Below are positions 7,284 to 15,695 of a stretch of 41,156 bases of DNA, in pieces. The stretch comes from DAORHV01 sp964448405 (lineage in GTDB: Bacteria; Patescibacteriota; Gracilibacteria; Peribacterales; Peribacteraceae). Numbering within the stretch: the stretch's first letter is position 1; every line of letters starts with the position of its first letter. The DNA lies in contig CAYUVW010000014.1 in NCBI GenBank assembly GCA_964448405.1, forward strand, positions 1 through 41,156, read 5' to 3'. The translations under genes were made by a program, and so were the position numbers. Under the pieces are notes generated by a model. The model ran no database searches, was not told the DNA's origin, and worked only from the letters and a program-made list of their open reading frames with translations.

Positions 7284-9659
7284 ATGCGTATTTCGATGAA
7301 CTGGCTTTCGGATTTCGTCGAGTGGATCGAGACCGATCCGCAGACCATTGCCGACCGACTGACCGCCGGAACCGGTGAGGTGGACGACGCTGTGGCGCAG
7401 GGCGCTCTCCTCGGACACTGCGTGGTCGGCAAAGTAACGAACCTCCGCAAACACCCCGGCGCCGATAAATTGTCGCTGTGCGACGTGGTGACCGAAGCCG
7501 GCACCAAACCGCTGGTGTGCGGTGGAACCAACCTGAAAGAAGGAATGCTGGTAGCCCTGGCCCACGTGGGCGCCACGGTACGCCACGGCTCGGACATGGT
7601 CACGCTGAAGGCCGCCACGATCCGCGGCGAAAAGAGTGAAGGCATGATCTGCGCCGCCGAGGAATTGGAGCTGACAGGCATGTTCCCGCCCCTGCCTGAG
7701 CACGGCGCGCGTCCGGTCATCGACCTTACGCCGCTCAACTTGAACGTCGGCACTCCCCTGCGCGAGGCGCTCGGACTCAACGACGTCGTCTTCCATATCG
7801 ACAACCACGCCATTACCAACCGCCCGGACCTCTTCTCGCACATCGGTGTGGCCAGAGAAGTCGTGGCACACGGATTGGCCACATGGAAGAAACGACCGAC
7901 AACGCCAGCTGTGAAATTCGCCAAGGCCAAACCGACGTTTGGCGTGCACGACAAGACCGACGGTTGCGTACCGTTCTACAACGCATGCGTGCTGGAAATC
8001 GACGGACCGGGCGTCACGCCGGACTGGATGAAAGCACGCTTGGAAGCCACGGGCTTCCGCAGCATCAGCCTGCCAATCGACATCACCAACTATGTCATGC
8101 TCGAACAGGGCATGCCGTTGCACGCCTTCGATGCCGGCGACTTCAAAGGAGACATTCATGTGCGCTTGTCCAAGAAGGGAGAAACAATCACAACGCTCGA
8201 TAAAGCCAAGCGCACGCTGCCCGACGGCGTGATTGTCATTAGCGATGACGAAGGCATCTTCGACTTGTTCGGCATCATGGGCGGTCTTCGCACATCGACA
8301 ACCGAGAATACCAAGCGCATTTTCCTGCAAGCCGCGATCCCGGACCCGGTGACCATCCGCAAGGCGACCATCGCGCTTGCTCACCGCACCGATGCCGCAA
8401 CCGTCTATGAAAAAGGCGTGCAACCGTGCACGTCCGAAGCTGGTTTGGCTCGCGCCGTACAGCTCTTCTGCGAACTGTGCCCCGGCGGACGCGTGACATC
8501 GTCCAATGTGCGTTGGGGGAAAGAGAAGGCGGCAACGACCATTGCAATCAAGGAAGCTCGTATCAGCGCATTGATCGGCGAAGAGGTTTCGTCCAAACGC
8601 ATCAAAGAGATTTTGGGAGACCTCGGCTTCGAGGCAAAGACTTCCGGTGCATCGCTCTCCATTACGCCGCCGGCATGGCGTCCGGACGTAAAACTTGCCG
8701 CAGATATTGTGGAAGAAGTCGCCCGCGTCTACGGCTACAACAAGATCAAGGCGGTTGTTCCGTCTGCATCCATCGTGCCTCCCGCCCGCGATCCGCGCTT
8801 GCACCAGCTGCGCGACTCGTTGGTCGAACAGGGGTACTGGGAATTGCTGCACCTGGCATTCACCAGCCCCCAGCAAGTGAAGCGCTTCGGATTGGATGAA
8901 TCCAAAGCCGTCGCGATAGAAAACCCGATCGGAGAAGAGGTGTCGCTCATGCGCCTGAGTTTGCTGCCCAACGTACTGGAAACTTCCGCGCGCCAGTTAC
9001 GCACGGCGGAGGGCATCGTGAAGACGTTCGAGTATGGCCACGTCTACGCCAAGAACCAGGAACATGCCGAATGCTGTCTGGTCGTTGCGGCCAAGGGCGA
9101 TACGGCGCTAACCGACTCCCCCGTGCTTGCGGCCAAAGCAAACCTCCAGCAGGCATGCGCCGCCATGGGCTACGCGGTCGACGTCCGTCCGATGGAGCAA
9201 GGCATCGCCTCCTGGATGCACCCCGGCCGCAGCGCCGAGGTCACATGCAAAGGAAAAGTCATCGGCAATTTGTTCGAGATTCATCCCAGTATCTGCACCG
9301 CCTGCGATTTGCCGGGTCGGGCCGCGGCAGCAACGTTGGATTGGAACGCATTGATGGTCATGGAACCGAGTGTGGCAATCGTAAAAGCGCTGCCGGCATT
9401 CCCGGCGGTGACCTACGACGAAACCGTTCCGGCCAAAGCCGGCACCCGCACGTCATCGTTGCTCGACGGCCTGCGTGCAGTGGACCCGCTGCTGGAATCG
9501 GTGGAAATCGTCAACTTGTACCAAAACCCCGCCGACATCACCGACAAACGCCTGACGCTGCACTTCGTGTATCGCTCGCCCGAACGAACGCTGCTCCAGG
9601 CAGAGTCCGACGCCGCACACGCCAAAGTGCTTGCGCATGTGAAGGGGAAAATCGGATAA
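7284..9659 (+). CDS. pheT: Phenylalanine-tRNA ligase beta subunit
   Basis: 791 residues, normal length for PheT, which forms the alpha2beta2 enzyme that charges tRNA-Phe. The N-terminal MRISMNWLSDFV segment is diagnostic. The tRNA-binding OB domain is at about residues 40-150 (VGKVTNLRKHPGADKLSLC), the B3/4 editing domain at about 210-370, the B5 domain at about 410-480, the catalytic-like core at about 490-690 and the anticodon-binding FDX-ACB domain at the C-terminus. The partner pheS is not in this window, so the pheST operon is split or pheS lies elsewhere. A TACTCT box ends 8 nt upstream of the ATG and there is no Shine-Dalgarno sequence. The next gene starts 89 nt downstream with its own promoter. 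Confidence 0.97.
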   Translation: MRISMNWLSDFVEWIETDPQTIADRLTAGTGEVDDAVAQGALLGHCVVGKVTNLRKHPGADKLSLCDVVTEAGTKPLVCGGTNLKEGMLVALAHVGATVRHGSDMVTLKAATIRGEKSEGMICAAEELELTGMFPPLPEHGARPVIDLTPLNLNVGTPLREALGLNDVVFHIDNHAITNRPDLFSHIGVAREVVAHGLATWKKRPTTPAVKFAKAKPTFGVHDKTDGCVPFYNACVLEIDGPGVTPDWMKARLEATGFRSISLPIDITNYVMLEQGMPLHAFDAGDFKGDIHVRLSKKGETITTLDKAKRTLPDGVIVISDDEGIFDLFGIMGGLRTSTTENTKRIFLQAAIPDPVTIRKATIALAHRTDAATVYEKGVQPCTSEAGLARAVQLFCELCPGGRVTSSNVRWGKEKAATTIAIKEARISALIGEEVSSKRIKEILGDLGFEAKTSGASLSITPPAWRPDVKLAADIVEEVARVYGYNKIKAVVPSASIVPPARDPRLHQLRDSLVEQGYWELLHLAFTSPQQVKRFGLDESKAVAIENPIGEEVSLMRLSLLPNVLETSARQLRTAEGIVKTFEYGHVYAKNQEHAECCLVVAAKGDTALTDSPVLAAKANLQQACAAMGYAVDVRPMEQGIASWMHPGRSAEVTCKGKVIGNLFEIHPSICTACDLPGRAAAATLDWNALMVMEPSVAIVKALPAFPAVTYDETVPAKAGTRTSSLLDGLRAVDPLLESVEIVNLYQNPADITDKRLTLHFVYRSPERTLLQAESDAAHAKVLAHVKGKIG

Positions 9660-9736
9660 CCCTTGCACAGACTCACGCAACTCCGAAAAGAAGCTTTGTC
9701 GAAAATAGCGGCATGCATTTTTCAGAAGCTCCGGGG

Positions 9737-9742
9737 TATAGT
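9737..9742 (+). promoter_or_regulatory. -10 box TATAGT, leaderless start of adenosyltransferase gene
   Basis: Ends 6 nt before the ATG at 9749. It sets the start; the frame is open far upstream into pheT. Confidence 0.7.
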
Positions 9743-9748
9743 CGCACC

Positions 9749-10300
9749 ATGAAGATTTATACCCGCACCGGCGACAAAGGCACTACGGGATTATACGGCG
9801 GCGACCGCGTGTCGAAGGCATCGCTTCGCATGCACGCATACGGAACGATTGATGAACTCAACGCCTGCTTGGGCGTGCTCTTGAGCGACAAAAACATCCC
9901 TCGGCAAACCGCGGAACAACTCGCCAAAATCCAAGGAACGCTGTTCAGCATCGGCGCGGATCTTGCCACTCCATTGCACAGCAAAGCCAAAATCCTGCGC
10001 TCGAAGGCCGAGTGGGCAACCGAACTGGAGCAGTGGATTGATGCAATGGAGCTGGAACTGCCTCCGCTGACCTCGTTCATTTTCCCGAGTGGATCGACGG
10101 TCGGCTCGGAATTGCACCGCGCACGCACCGTCTGCCGCCGTGCCGAACGCTGGATCGTCCAGCTTGCCGAGCAAGAGAGCATTACGCCGGAAAGCACGAT
10201 ATACGTGAACCGCCTGAGCGACTATTTGTTCGTTGCCGCGCGCTTCGTCAACAAAAGCCTGGGTGTTCCAGAGCGCGATGTAGTCATTCCAAAGGAGTGA
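9749..10300 (+). CDS. Cob(I)alamin adenosyltransferase, PduO type
   Basis: 183 residues. The opening MKIYTRTGDKGTTGLYGG is the ATP-binding P-loop-like signature of PduO/MMAB adenosyltransferases. The helical bundle carries GTIDELNACLG, the conserved LFSIGADLAT, the segment FIFPSGSTVGSELHRARTVCRRAER and the terminal NRLSDYLFVAARFVN. The enzyme adenosylates cob(I)alamin to make coenzyme B12 in the cytoplasm. All main motifs are present, so it should be active. No B12 synthesis, uptake or B12-dependent enzyme gene lies in this window. The TATAGT box fixes the start. A small membrane protein gene converges 1 nt after the stop. Confidence 0.93.
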   Translation: MKIYTRTGDKGTTGLYGGDRVSKASLRMHAYGTIDELNACLGVLLSDKNIPRQTAEQLAKIQGTLFSIGADLATPLHSKAKILRSKAEWATELEQWIDAMELELPPLTSFIFPSGSTVGSELHRARTVCRRAERWIVQLAEQESITPESTIYVNRLSDYLFVAARFVNKSLGVPERDVVIPKE

Positions 10301-10603
10301 CTAGAACTCGGAAAACGGCAATGCGAAGTTGAAGTACGCAAAAGCGCAAAACACCGCCAACAGCGGCAGCGTGATGATGATTGCTAAGATAAGCGACGAT
10401 TTTCCTTCGGGAACCATGCTGTGATACAAGCTCGTTCCACCGAAGACGATACCGGCAAAGAGCAACGGCAGATCCAACACGTGCACGACGGCAACAAGCT
10501 GCAGCGGCAGTAATTCGCGCTTCAGGAGTAATACACCGGCAAGAATCAGAAGTCCCAGAAGGAAAAACCAGAATGCCGCTACACGTCGAAGAGCGTTGAC
10601 CAT
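10301..10603 (-). CDS. Small three-helix membrane protein, unknown
   Basis: 100 residues with three strongly hydrophobic helices separated by short loops. The second loop (GTSLYHSMVPEGKSS) is polar. Not recognised. The ATG at 10603 has a TATCAT box ending 6 nt upstream; a longer start at 10618 lies before the box and was not used. It follows rpmH on the same strand by 27 nt but seems to have its own promoter. Its stop abuts the stop of the adenosyltransferase gene. Small membrane proteins near rpmH are not the usual rnpA/yidD/yidC neighbours. Confidence 0.65.
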   Translation of the reverse strand: MVNALRRVAAFWFFLLGLLILAGVLLLKRELLPLQLVAVVHVLDLPLLFAGIVFGGTSLYHSMVPEGKSSLILAIIITLPLLAVFCAFAYFNFALPFSEF

Positions 10604-10609
10604 GCGCAC

Positions 10610-10615
10610 ATGATA
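10610..10615 (-). promoter_or_regulatory. -10 box TATCAT, leaderless start
   Basis: Ends 6 nt before the ATG at 10603 in the gap after rpmH. Confidence 0.55.
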
Positions 10616-10630
10616 CACGAATTTCGCGTA

Positions 10631-10774
10631 CTACTTCACCTTCTTCGACACCGCCAAACGCTTGCGGCCTTGGTTGCGGCGACGCTTGAGGACGCGCCGG
10701 CCATTTTTAGTGGCCATGCGCTTGAGGAACCCGTGCCGGCGTAAGCGCCGGCGCCAGCGACGTTTGCTGAGCAT
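10631..10774 (-). CDS. rpmH: 50S ribosomal protein L34, atypical N-terminus
   Basis: 47 residues, very basic. The core HGFLKRMATKNGRRVLKRRR and the ending RKRLAVSKK match L34 closely. The usual N-terminal M-K-R-T-(Y/F)-Q-P is missing: the protein begins MLSKRRWRRRLRR, with 13 residues before HGF where E. coli has 15. The frame is open further upstream (reading Gly-Trp-His-Ser-Phe before the Met), but no ATG, GTG or TTG start precedes it between the -10 box and this ATG. Adjacent genes are unknown proteins; rnpA, normally next to rpmH, is absent. Confidence 0.92.
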   Translation of the reverse strand: MLSKRRWRRRLRRHGFLKRMATKNGRRVLKRRRNQGRKRLAVSKKVK

Positions 10775-10798
10775 AAAGCTGTGCCAGCCTACAGAACC

Positions 10799-10804
10799 AG
10801 AGTA
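10799..10804 (-). promoter_or_regulatory. -10 box TACTCT upstream of rpmH
   Basis: Ends 24 nt before the ATG, leaving a leader of about 18 nt. Confidence 0.4.
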
Positions 10805-10810
10805 CGTCGG

Positions 10811-11467
10811 TCAAGTCAGATCAACATCCTCGTAATACGCCATCCTTGTGAGCATTTCTCCGTTCCGTCGAAACACCGCCAAATAGGTCTGGCGGACGTC
10901 TTCAGGCGTATTTTCCTGCGCCCAGCCGGCATCCTGTCCGGTCGTAACGGGCACGATCAACCGGGGTGCATACCGCCTGTGAGTGGGCAAATAGTGCGGA
11001 CCCATGGCGAACCGAATGATGTTTTTGCCCAAACAATCGGGACCTGCCACGCCGCAAAAGTCATTGTCGGCCAATTCTTGCCGTGCGGTCGTCCTGCGAT
11101 GCTGAAAATCGATGCCGGTCCAACTATTCAATCTGGCAATGGCGACATGGATCTCTTCTTGAATGGCCATGGCGCGTTGGCGTTGGGCATCTTTGGTGAT
11201 GTCCACATCGGGATCAACGAAAATGCATGCTGTTTTGCGTTCTGGCGACGCAAGCGGCAAAGCATTGGCGCGCATGAAGGCACGCAACGCCTCGTACACC
11301 GGACCCTGAAGACTGCTGCCATCGGGCAATGCCTGGTAACTGATTTGCCCCGCCAGCGCCGCACGCAATGCGGGGAAGCACACCGAGCCGCCGCCGCGCA
11401 GAAACGTATCGATCTGGGCGATTGCGTCGTTCTCGGGTGTGCCTTCGGGAACGGATGTGATTGGCAT
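10811..11467 (-). CDS. Unknown soluble protein, 218 aa
   Basis: Not recognised. No signal peptide or membrane helix. Visible parts are a Gly-rich stretch FLRGGGSVCFPALRAAL (residues 22-38), a segment FVDPDVDITKDAQRQRA (about 86-102) and a C-terminal region rich in Arg, Tyr and Thr. The protein has a balanced, globular composition and codon use like its neighbours, so it is probably real. It lies immediately before rpmH in the same direction (36-nt gap). No convincing -10 box with leaderless spacing was seen; the upstream 113-nt gap holds nothing else. Confidence 0.6.
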   Translation of the reverse strand: MPITSVPEGTPENDAIAQIDTFLRGGGSVCFPALRAALAGQISYQALPDGSSLQGPVYEALRAFMRANALPLASPERKTACIFVDPDVDITKDAQRQRAMAIQEEIHVAIARLNSWTGIDFQHRRTTARQELADNDFCGVAGPDCLGKNIIRFAMGPHYLPTHRRYAPRLIVPVTTGQDAGWAQENTPEDVRQTYLAVFRRNGEMLTRMAYYEDVDLT

Positions 11468-11580
11468 AGCGGCATATGCTGCATCTGATTACGCTCATCG
11501 ACAAGAACAATTGCAAGGACGATTCCCTATCCTGAACTACCAGCATTGGCTGAAATGGCCAGGTACGAGAGCTGGAAAAG

Positions 11581-11967
11581 CTACTCCCCTTTGTCGTCGG
11601 CAGGCACCACAACGCACGTAGCAATCGCATTACGGAAGTCCTGCAAATGCTCGATGACGCGGATCATGGGGATCTGCGGTCGCGTCCGCTTGCGCGGGAT
11701 CAGTGATAGCGTTCGGAGCGCTGCTGCTTGCAATACGTCGGCCACCGCACGGACGTCATCTGGCTCGCGGTACTCCTCGCGATTACTGAGCGTCGCAAGC
11801 TCCTGCAGTGCGTTGATGATGCTACGCAGGATTGCATCGACGCCGTCACCTTCAGTACCTCCTTCTTCCAGTTCGTCGATTTCACCCAACAAGAAAGCTA
11901 GATCGGCCTGCAGCCAGTCCATTTCGGACGGGGCATCCTTGCCGGCGGATTCTTCGGAAAGACCCAT
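11581..11967 (-). CDS. Small acidic helical protein, unknown
   Basis: 128 residues, acidic, predicted nearly all helical, with heptad-like segments (WLQADLAFLLGEIDELEEGG and ILRSIINALQELATLSN). The last third is basic and ends in a Val-rich strand. No membrane helix. Not recognised; its composition suggests a coiled-coil or helical bundle partner protein. The ATG has a TACACT box ending 10 nt upstream. It is divergent from the M16 peptidase gene, with 120 nt between the starts holding both promoters. Confidence 0.6.
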   Translation of the reverse strand: MGLSEESAGKDAPSEMDWLQADLAFLLGEIDELEEGGTEGDGVDAILRSIINALQELATLSNREEYREPDDVRAVADVLQAAALRTLSLIPRKRTRPQIPMIRVIEHLQDFRNAIATCVVVPADDKGE

Positions 11968-11977
11968 AGAGTGCGAA

Positions 11978-11983
11978 AGTGTA
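11978..11983 (-). promoter_or_regulatory. -10 box TACACT, leaderless start
   Basis: Ends 10 nt before the ATG at 11967. Confidence 0.5.
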
Positions 11984-12050
11984 CGCAGAACGTCTTCTGA
12001 TGCAAGAAAAAGCCCACGTTCCGCTCATAGCATTCGCGGTCTGCATCCCT

Positions 12051-12056
12051 TACACT
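12051..12056 (+). promoter_or_regulatory. -10 box TACACT upstream of M16 peptidase
   Basis: Ends 31 nt before the ATG at 12088, so this transcript would have a leader of about 25 nt. Confidence 0.4.
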
Positions 12057-12087
12057 CCAGGCACTCCACATTTCCCACAGACTCCGC

Positions 12088-13350
12088 ATGTATTCCGTCG
12101 CCCGCCTCAAATCCAAGTTGCCGGTACTGACAGCCCCCACCGAGGGAACCGCCGCAGTGACCGTCCTGGTGTTCGCCGGAGCCGGATCACGCTACGAGGT
12201 GCAAGGTGACCGCGGCATCAGCCACTTCCTGGAACACATGTTCTTCAAGGGCGGCAAGAAATACAAAAGCGCCGCCGAGGTCAGCATCGCCATCGACTCC
12301 GTCGGCGGTGACTTCAACGCGTTCACCGGCAAGGAATACGCCGGCTACTACGTGAAAGTGGCGGCCGAACACGTGGAAATGGCCTGCGACGTGCTGTCCG
12401 ACATGTTGCAGAACGCCACCTTTCCGCAGGAGGAAATCGAGAAAGAGCGCGGTGTGATTATGGAAGAGTACCGCATGTACCAGGACACGCCGATGTACCA
12501 AGCCGGTTGGGATTTCGAGACCTTGTTGTACGGCGACCAGCCGCTCGGTTGGGACACCATCGGTACCGAACAGGTCATCCGTTCGGTGAACCAGAAAGAC
12601 TTCCTGAAGCACAAAGACGAGCTCTACACGCCGGATAACCTGGTTGTGACCTTCGCAGGAAAAATCGACAGCAAGCAATCCATGCAACTGGCGGAGAAGT
12701 ATTTCGGCACGATCGGCGGCAAGAAAGGTAAGAAATTCGCCGCGGTGGAGGCTCACCAAGGCAAGCGCGTGGCCCTTACCACCAAGCAGACCGAGCAGGC
12801 TCACTTGGTGCTCGGCATGGAAGGTGTAGGCGCCTTGGACGACGACCACTTTGCGCAGAAATTGCTCAGCATCATTCTGGGCGGCTCCATGAGTTCACGC
12901 ATGTTCCTGAACATCCGCGAAGCACGCGGACTGTGCTACTACATTTCCACCAGCACCGATAACTATTTGGATACCGGTATTTTGTCCACACGCGCCGGCG
13001 TGGACCAGAGCCGGCTGCACGAGGCGATTTCGGCAATTAAGCACGAGTATTTCTCGGCTGCCGCCCAAGGCGTGACAACGGAGGAGCTCCGCCGCGCCAA
13101 GGACTTCCTGAAGGGAAAAGTGACGCTCTCGCTGGAAGATTCTGAGGAGCGCGCGCACTTCTTCGGCAAGCAACAGCTGCTCTACCCGGAGGTTCGCGAC
13201 ATCGACGAGTATTTCAAGAAAATCGAGCAGGTGGAACTGAAGAAGATCAACGCGTTGGCCACCCGCCTTCTGACGTCCGAAAAGCTGCGACTCGTCGTCA
13301 TCGGCAAGGAAACGGACACCGACACACTCGAGAAGCTTCTGGAGAAGTAA
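12088..13350 (+). CDS. M16 family zinc peptidase (processing-peptidase type)
   Basis: 420 residues, the length of a two-domain (one active, one inactive half) M16B peptidase. The inverted zinc motif HFLEH is at residues 46-50, preceded by GISHFLEHMFFKGG and followed by the distal Glu within KERGVIMEEY about 75 residues on. The C-terminal half has the LSIILGGSMSSRMFLNIRE(A/Q)RGLCY pattern typical of the family. No signal peptide, so it acts in the cytoplasm or after unusual export. M16 peptidases degrade peptides such as cleaved signal sequences. The next gene begins 4 nt after the stop and is probably co-transcribed. Confidence 0.93.
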   Translation: MYSVARLKSKLPVLTAPTEGTAAVTVLVFAGAGSRYEVQGDRGISHFLEHMFFKGGKKYKSAAEVSIAIDSVGGDFNAFTGKEYAGYYVKVAAEHVEMACDVLSDMLQNATFPQEEIEKERGVIMEEYRMYQDTPMYQAGWDFETLLYGDQPLGWDTIGTEQVIRSVNQKDFLKHKDELYTPDNLVVTFAGKIDSKQSMQLAEKYFGTIGGKKGKKFAAVEAHQGKRVALTTKQTEQAHLVLGMEGVGALDDDHFAQKLLSIILGGSMSSRMFLNIREARGLCYYISTSTDNYLDTGILSTRAGVDQSRLHEAISAIKHEYFSAAAQGVTTEELRRAKDFLKGKVTLSLEDSEERAHFFGKQQLLYPEVRDIDEYFKKIEQVELKKINALATRLLTSEKLRLVVIGKETDTDTLEKLLEK

Positions 13351-13354
13351 ACAT

Positions 13355-13768
13355 ATGAACCGCCCGAAACTCCTGCTGTGCCTACCGCCCATGGCGCTTG
13401 CGCTGCTGGACGGCTGTCTCACGCTGGCATTGCAGCCGGCGGAGTATTGGAAACAGTCGTACCAACATCTGAACGAAGCCTCTCCATTGTGGGCCGCATT
13501 CCTCAGCCGCAGTCCGCTGGCCTATGTCGCGGCCGCGGCCGTATATCTGACGATCGTGTACGCACTGATCTGGTTCTTACCCAAACGAGCGGCGTTCGTG
13601 GCCTCGCTTACGGTGAGCCTGTGGCACATCGTCGGAGCATCCAGCTGGATCTTGGGAAACTGGGGCGCAACTGGATACTGGGGCGGCACGGTGGGACTGA
13701 TCGTCATCGCCTTTCTGTTCTTGCGGATCTGGGAAACTGCCGGTTTCCGTATCACCGAACGGTACTAA
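13355..13768 (+). CDS. Membrane protein with about four helices, unknown
   Basis: 137 residues. An N-terminal helix (KLLLCLPPMALALLDGCLTLAL) is followed by a polar loop (EYWKQSYQHLNEASP) and three more helices rich in Trp. Not recognised with certainty; its layout recalls small uncharacterised membrane proteins with a conserved polar first loop. Coupled to the M16 peptidase by a 4-nt gap, suggesting an operon. No Shine-Dalgarno sequence is visible in front of the ATG. Confidence 0.7.
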   Translation: MNRPKLLLCLPPMALALLDGCLTLALQPAEYWKQSYQHLNEASPLWAAFLSRSPLAYVAAAAVYLTIVYALIWFLPKRAAFVASLTVSLWHIVGASSWILGNWGATGYWGGTVGLIVIAFLFLRIWETAGFRITERY

Positions 13769-13855
13769 CGGGGGGACAAGTGACGCTGACATGCAGCATT
13801 GTCAAAATATCGTTTGTCCGGTAAACATGACTCAATCTCTTTCTCTCCTGTACTC

Positions 13856-14275
13856 ATGGAACGCACACTCATCCTTCTGAAGCCCGACGCCGTCGCAGGA
13901 AAATTCTGCGGCAAAGTCATTACGCGCTTCGAATCCGCCGGTTGGAAAATCGTCGGCTGCAAAATGATTCAACTCACGCCTGCGATGCTGCGCGAACACT
14001 ACGCTCACGTCGCCGACAAGCCGTTCTACCCGGAGATCGAAACGTTCATGAAATCCGTACCTGTCATCGGACTGGTGCTGGAAGGTGCCGGCATCATCGA
14101 CAAAATGCGCGACATGCTGGGTGTGACCGACAGTCGCAAAGCTGCAGCTGGAACAATCCGCGCCGAACTCGGCAAAGATGTAATGATCAACGTCGCACAC
14201 GCCAGCGACAGCGCTGCCGCAGCCGAAGTCGAAGTGAAGCGCTTCTTCAAGCCTGAAGAGCTGTTCGCCTACTAA
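13856..14275 (+). CDS. ndk: Nucleoside diphosphate kinase
   Basis: 139 residues, the usual NDK size. It begins MERTLILLKPDAV, has the phosphate-binding RxxE region and the active-site His in NVAHASDS (standard NxxHGSDS with Ala for Gly), followed by AAAAEVEVKRFF. The enzyme equilibrates nucleoside di- and triphosphates through a phospho-His. An open frame extends upstream to 13799 but the family start is at 13856. A weak promoter TTGTCA (13799-13804), 17 nt, TAAACA may drive it. Convergent with the CtpA-type protease with a 39-nt gap. Confidence 0.96.
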   Translation: MERTLILLKPDAVAGKFCGKVITRFESAGWKIVGCKMIQLTPAMLREHYAHVADKPFYPEIETFMKSVPVIGLVLEGAGIIDKMRDMLGVTDSRKAAAGTIRAELGKDVMINVAHASDSAAAAEVEVKRFFKPEELFAY

Positions 14276-14314
14276 CAACGTACACAACGCGGATGCGGTG
14301 CCGGAATGGTGCCG

Positions 14315-15655
14315 CTATTTCGCGGTCTTCACGGCGCCGGTGCCGTACGTAGCCGAGATGTCCTGTTTGTCGGTAACCCACTCGACTGCGGTGTCCAATT
14401 GAGGATCTTTGCCGGCAGTGAATTGCTCGACGGTGCGGTCAACCAGGAAATCCGGCGTCACACCTTTTGTGCCCAAATCATGACCGCCGGGCGTTAGCCA
14501 ACGAGCAATGGTGACGCGCAAACTGGAGCCGCCGGGAAGATCGATGACTTCCTGCACGGTCCCTTTGCCGAAGCTTTGCGTACCGACGATCTTGGCGCGC
14601 TTGTGATCCTGCAGGGCACCGGCGGTGATTTCCGAGGCGCTGGCCGATCCGCCGTTGATGATAACGGCCACCGGCAAGGTTGCAGGAACCAGCATTCCGC
14701 CTTTTACGAAGTGCTCTTCGGTCGTGCCGCCGCGACGCGAAACGGATACGACTTTGCCTTCATCAACGAACATGGAAACCAATTCCACGGCACCCTCCAG
14801 ATACCCGCCGCCATTGAAGCGAAGATCGAGGACAACGCCTTTCACATCTTTGAGCGGCATGTCAGAAAGCGCCTTCCGCAGCTCCGCGATGGAATCGTTG
14901 CCGAATTGATTCAGCGACACATACGCCACCGACCCGCTGTGCGTGGTCTTGATGACCTTCGATTCGACGCTCGGCACATGAATGGCATCGCGCGTAACGG
15001 TGACGGTGGTGGGCTGACGCGCTTTATCGTGCACCACGGTAATGGACACCGTCGTCCCCTTCTTGCCGCGAATCATGCCGACGACTTCTTCGAGCTTCAT
15101 ATTGGCAACGTCTTTGTCACCGACCTTGATGATGATGTCGCGCGGCAAAATGCCCGCCCGTTCAGCCGGAGAACCTTTCAGCGGAGCGACAACGATCACT
15201 TCGCCATTTTGCATCTCCAGCTGTGCACCGATTCCTTCCAGCGTGCCGCTGAGGGCATCTTGGAACTGCTTGCTATCGGTAGGTGTCATGAACAAGGTGT
15301 ATGGATCGCCAACTGCCGACACCATGCCGGACACCGCGCCGAACACCATGGTGTTCACTTTCAGTTGATCGGGCTCGATGTAGTTTCTGTCGAGTAAGCG
15401 CCACACACTCCACAGCAGAGTAATGTCGACCTCTTTCTCCGGATCGGACACAACGGTCTTGCCGCTGCCCGTGGCACCCGAAAACAATTCGGCAATACGG
15501 TCCCTTTCGCCTGCCAAGCGCTGCTGTTCGGAGCGCGCGCCAAGCTGCCAGCCCAAGGCCAACATGATGAGTGGCAACATCACAGCCGAAAAAATACGAA
15601 GGGAGCGTGACATGGTTCTGAACTGAATGGGTGCGATGCGGAGAAATCTGTTCAT
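14315..15655 (-). CDS. S41 family C-terminal processing peptidase (CtpA type)
   Basis: 446 residues. An N-terminal membrane anchor (about residues 15-35) is followed by a helical region, a PDZ domain (about 135-212) and the S41 protease core. In GGSASASEI the middle Ser, at about residue 339, is the nucleophile, and Lys in SFGKGTVQ at about 364 is the base. The enzyme cleaves C-termini of exported proteins. An ATG at 15613 is an equally good signal-anchor start; 15655 was taken because it is nearest to a TATGCT box (15672-15677). The promoter interleaves with that of the divergent gene starting at 15696. Confidence 0.93.
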   Translation of the reverse strand: MNRFLRIAPIQFRTMSRSLRIFSAVMLPLIMLALGWQLGARSEQQRLAGERDRIAELFSGATGSGKTVVSDPEKEVDITLLWSVWRLLDRNYIEPDQLKVNTMVFGAVSGMVSAVGDPYTLFMTPTDSKQFQDALSGTLEGIGAQLEMQNGEVIVVAPLKGSPAERAGILPRDIIIKVGDKDVANMKLEEVVGMIRGKKGTTVSITVVHDKARQPTTVTVTRDAIHVPSVESKVIKTTHSGSVAYVSLNQFGNDSIAELRKALSDMPLKDVKGVVLDLRFNGGGYLEGAVELVSMFVDEGKVVSVSRRGGTTEEHFVKGGMLVPATLPVAVIINGGSASASEITAGALQDHKRAKIVGTQSFGKGTVQEVIDLPGGSSLRVTIARWLTPGGHDLGTKGVTPDFLVDRTVEQFTAGKDPQLDTAVEWVTDKQDISATYGTGAVKTAK

Positions 15656-15671
15656 CCGATCGTCGTGCCAC

Positions 15672-15677
15672 AGCATA
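15672..15677 (-). promoter_or_regulatory. -10 box TATGCT for S41 peptidase
   Basis: Ends 16 nt before the ATG at 15655. It lies within 20 bp of the divergent TATACT box, so the two polymerase sites must compete. Confidence 0.45.
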
Positions 15678-15683
15678 ATGGAA

Positions 15684-15689
15684 TATACT
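15684..15689 (+). promoter_or_regulatory. -10 box TATACT, leaderless start of DUF1858/HesB gene
   Basis: Ends exactly 6 nt before the ATG at 15696. Confidence 0.7.
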
Positions 15690-15695
15690 GCGGCC

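Noticed and set aside
7164..8876. 570-codon open frame on the minus strand opposite pheT
   Set aside because: Overlaps a certain pheT; an effect of GC-rich codon use, no recognisable domain.
10811..11467. Protein upstream of rpmH as RNase P protein component
   Set aside because: Wrong size and no RNR-type basic motif; left as unknown.
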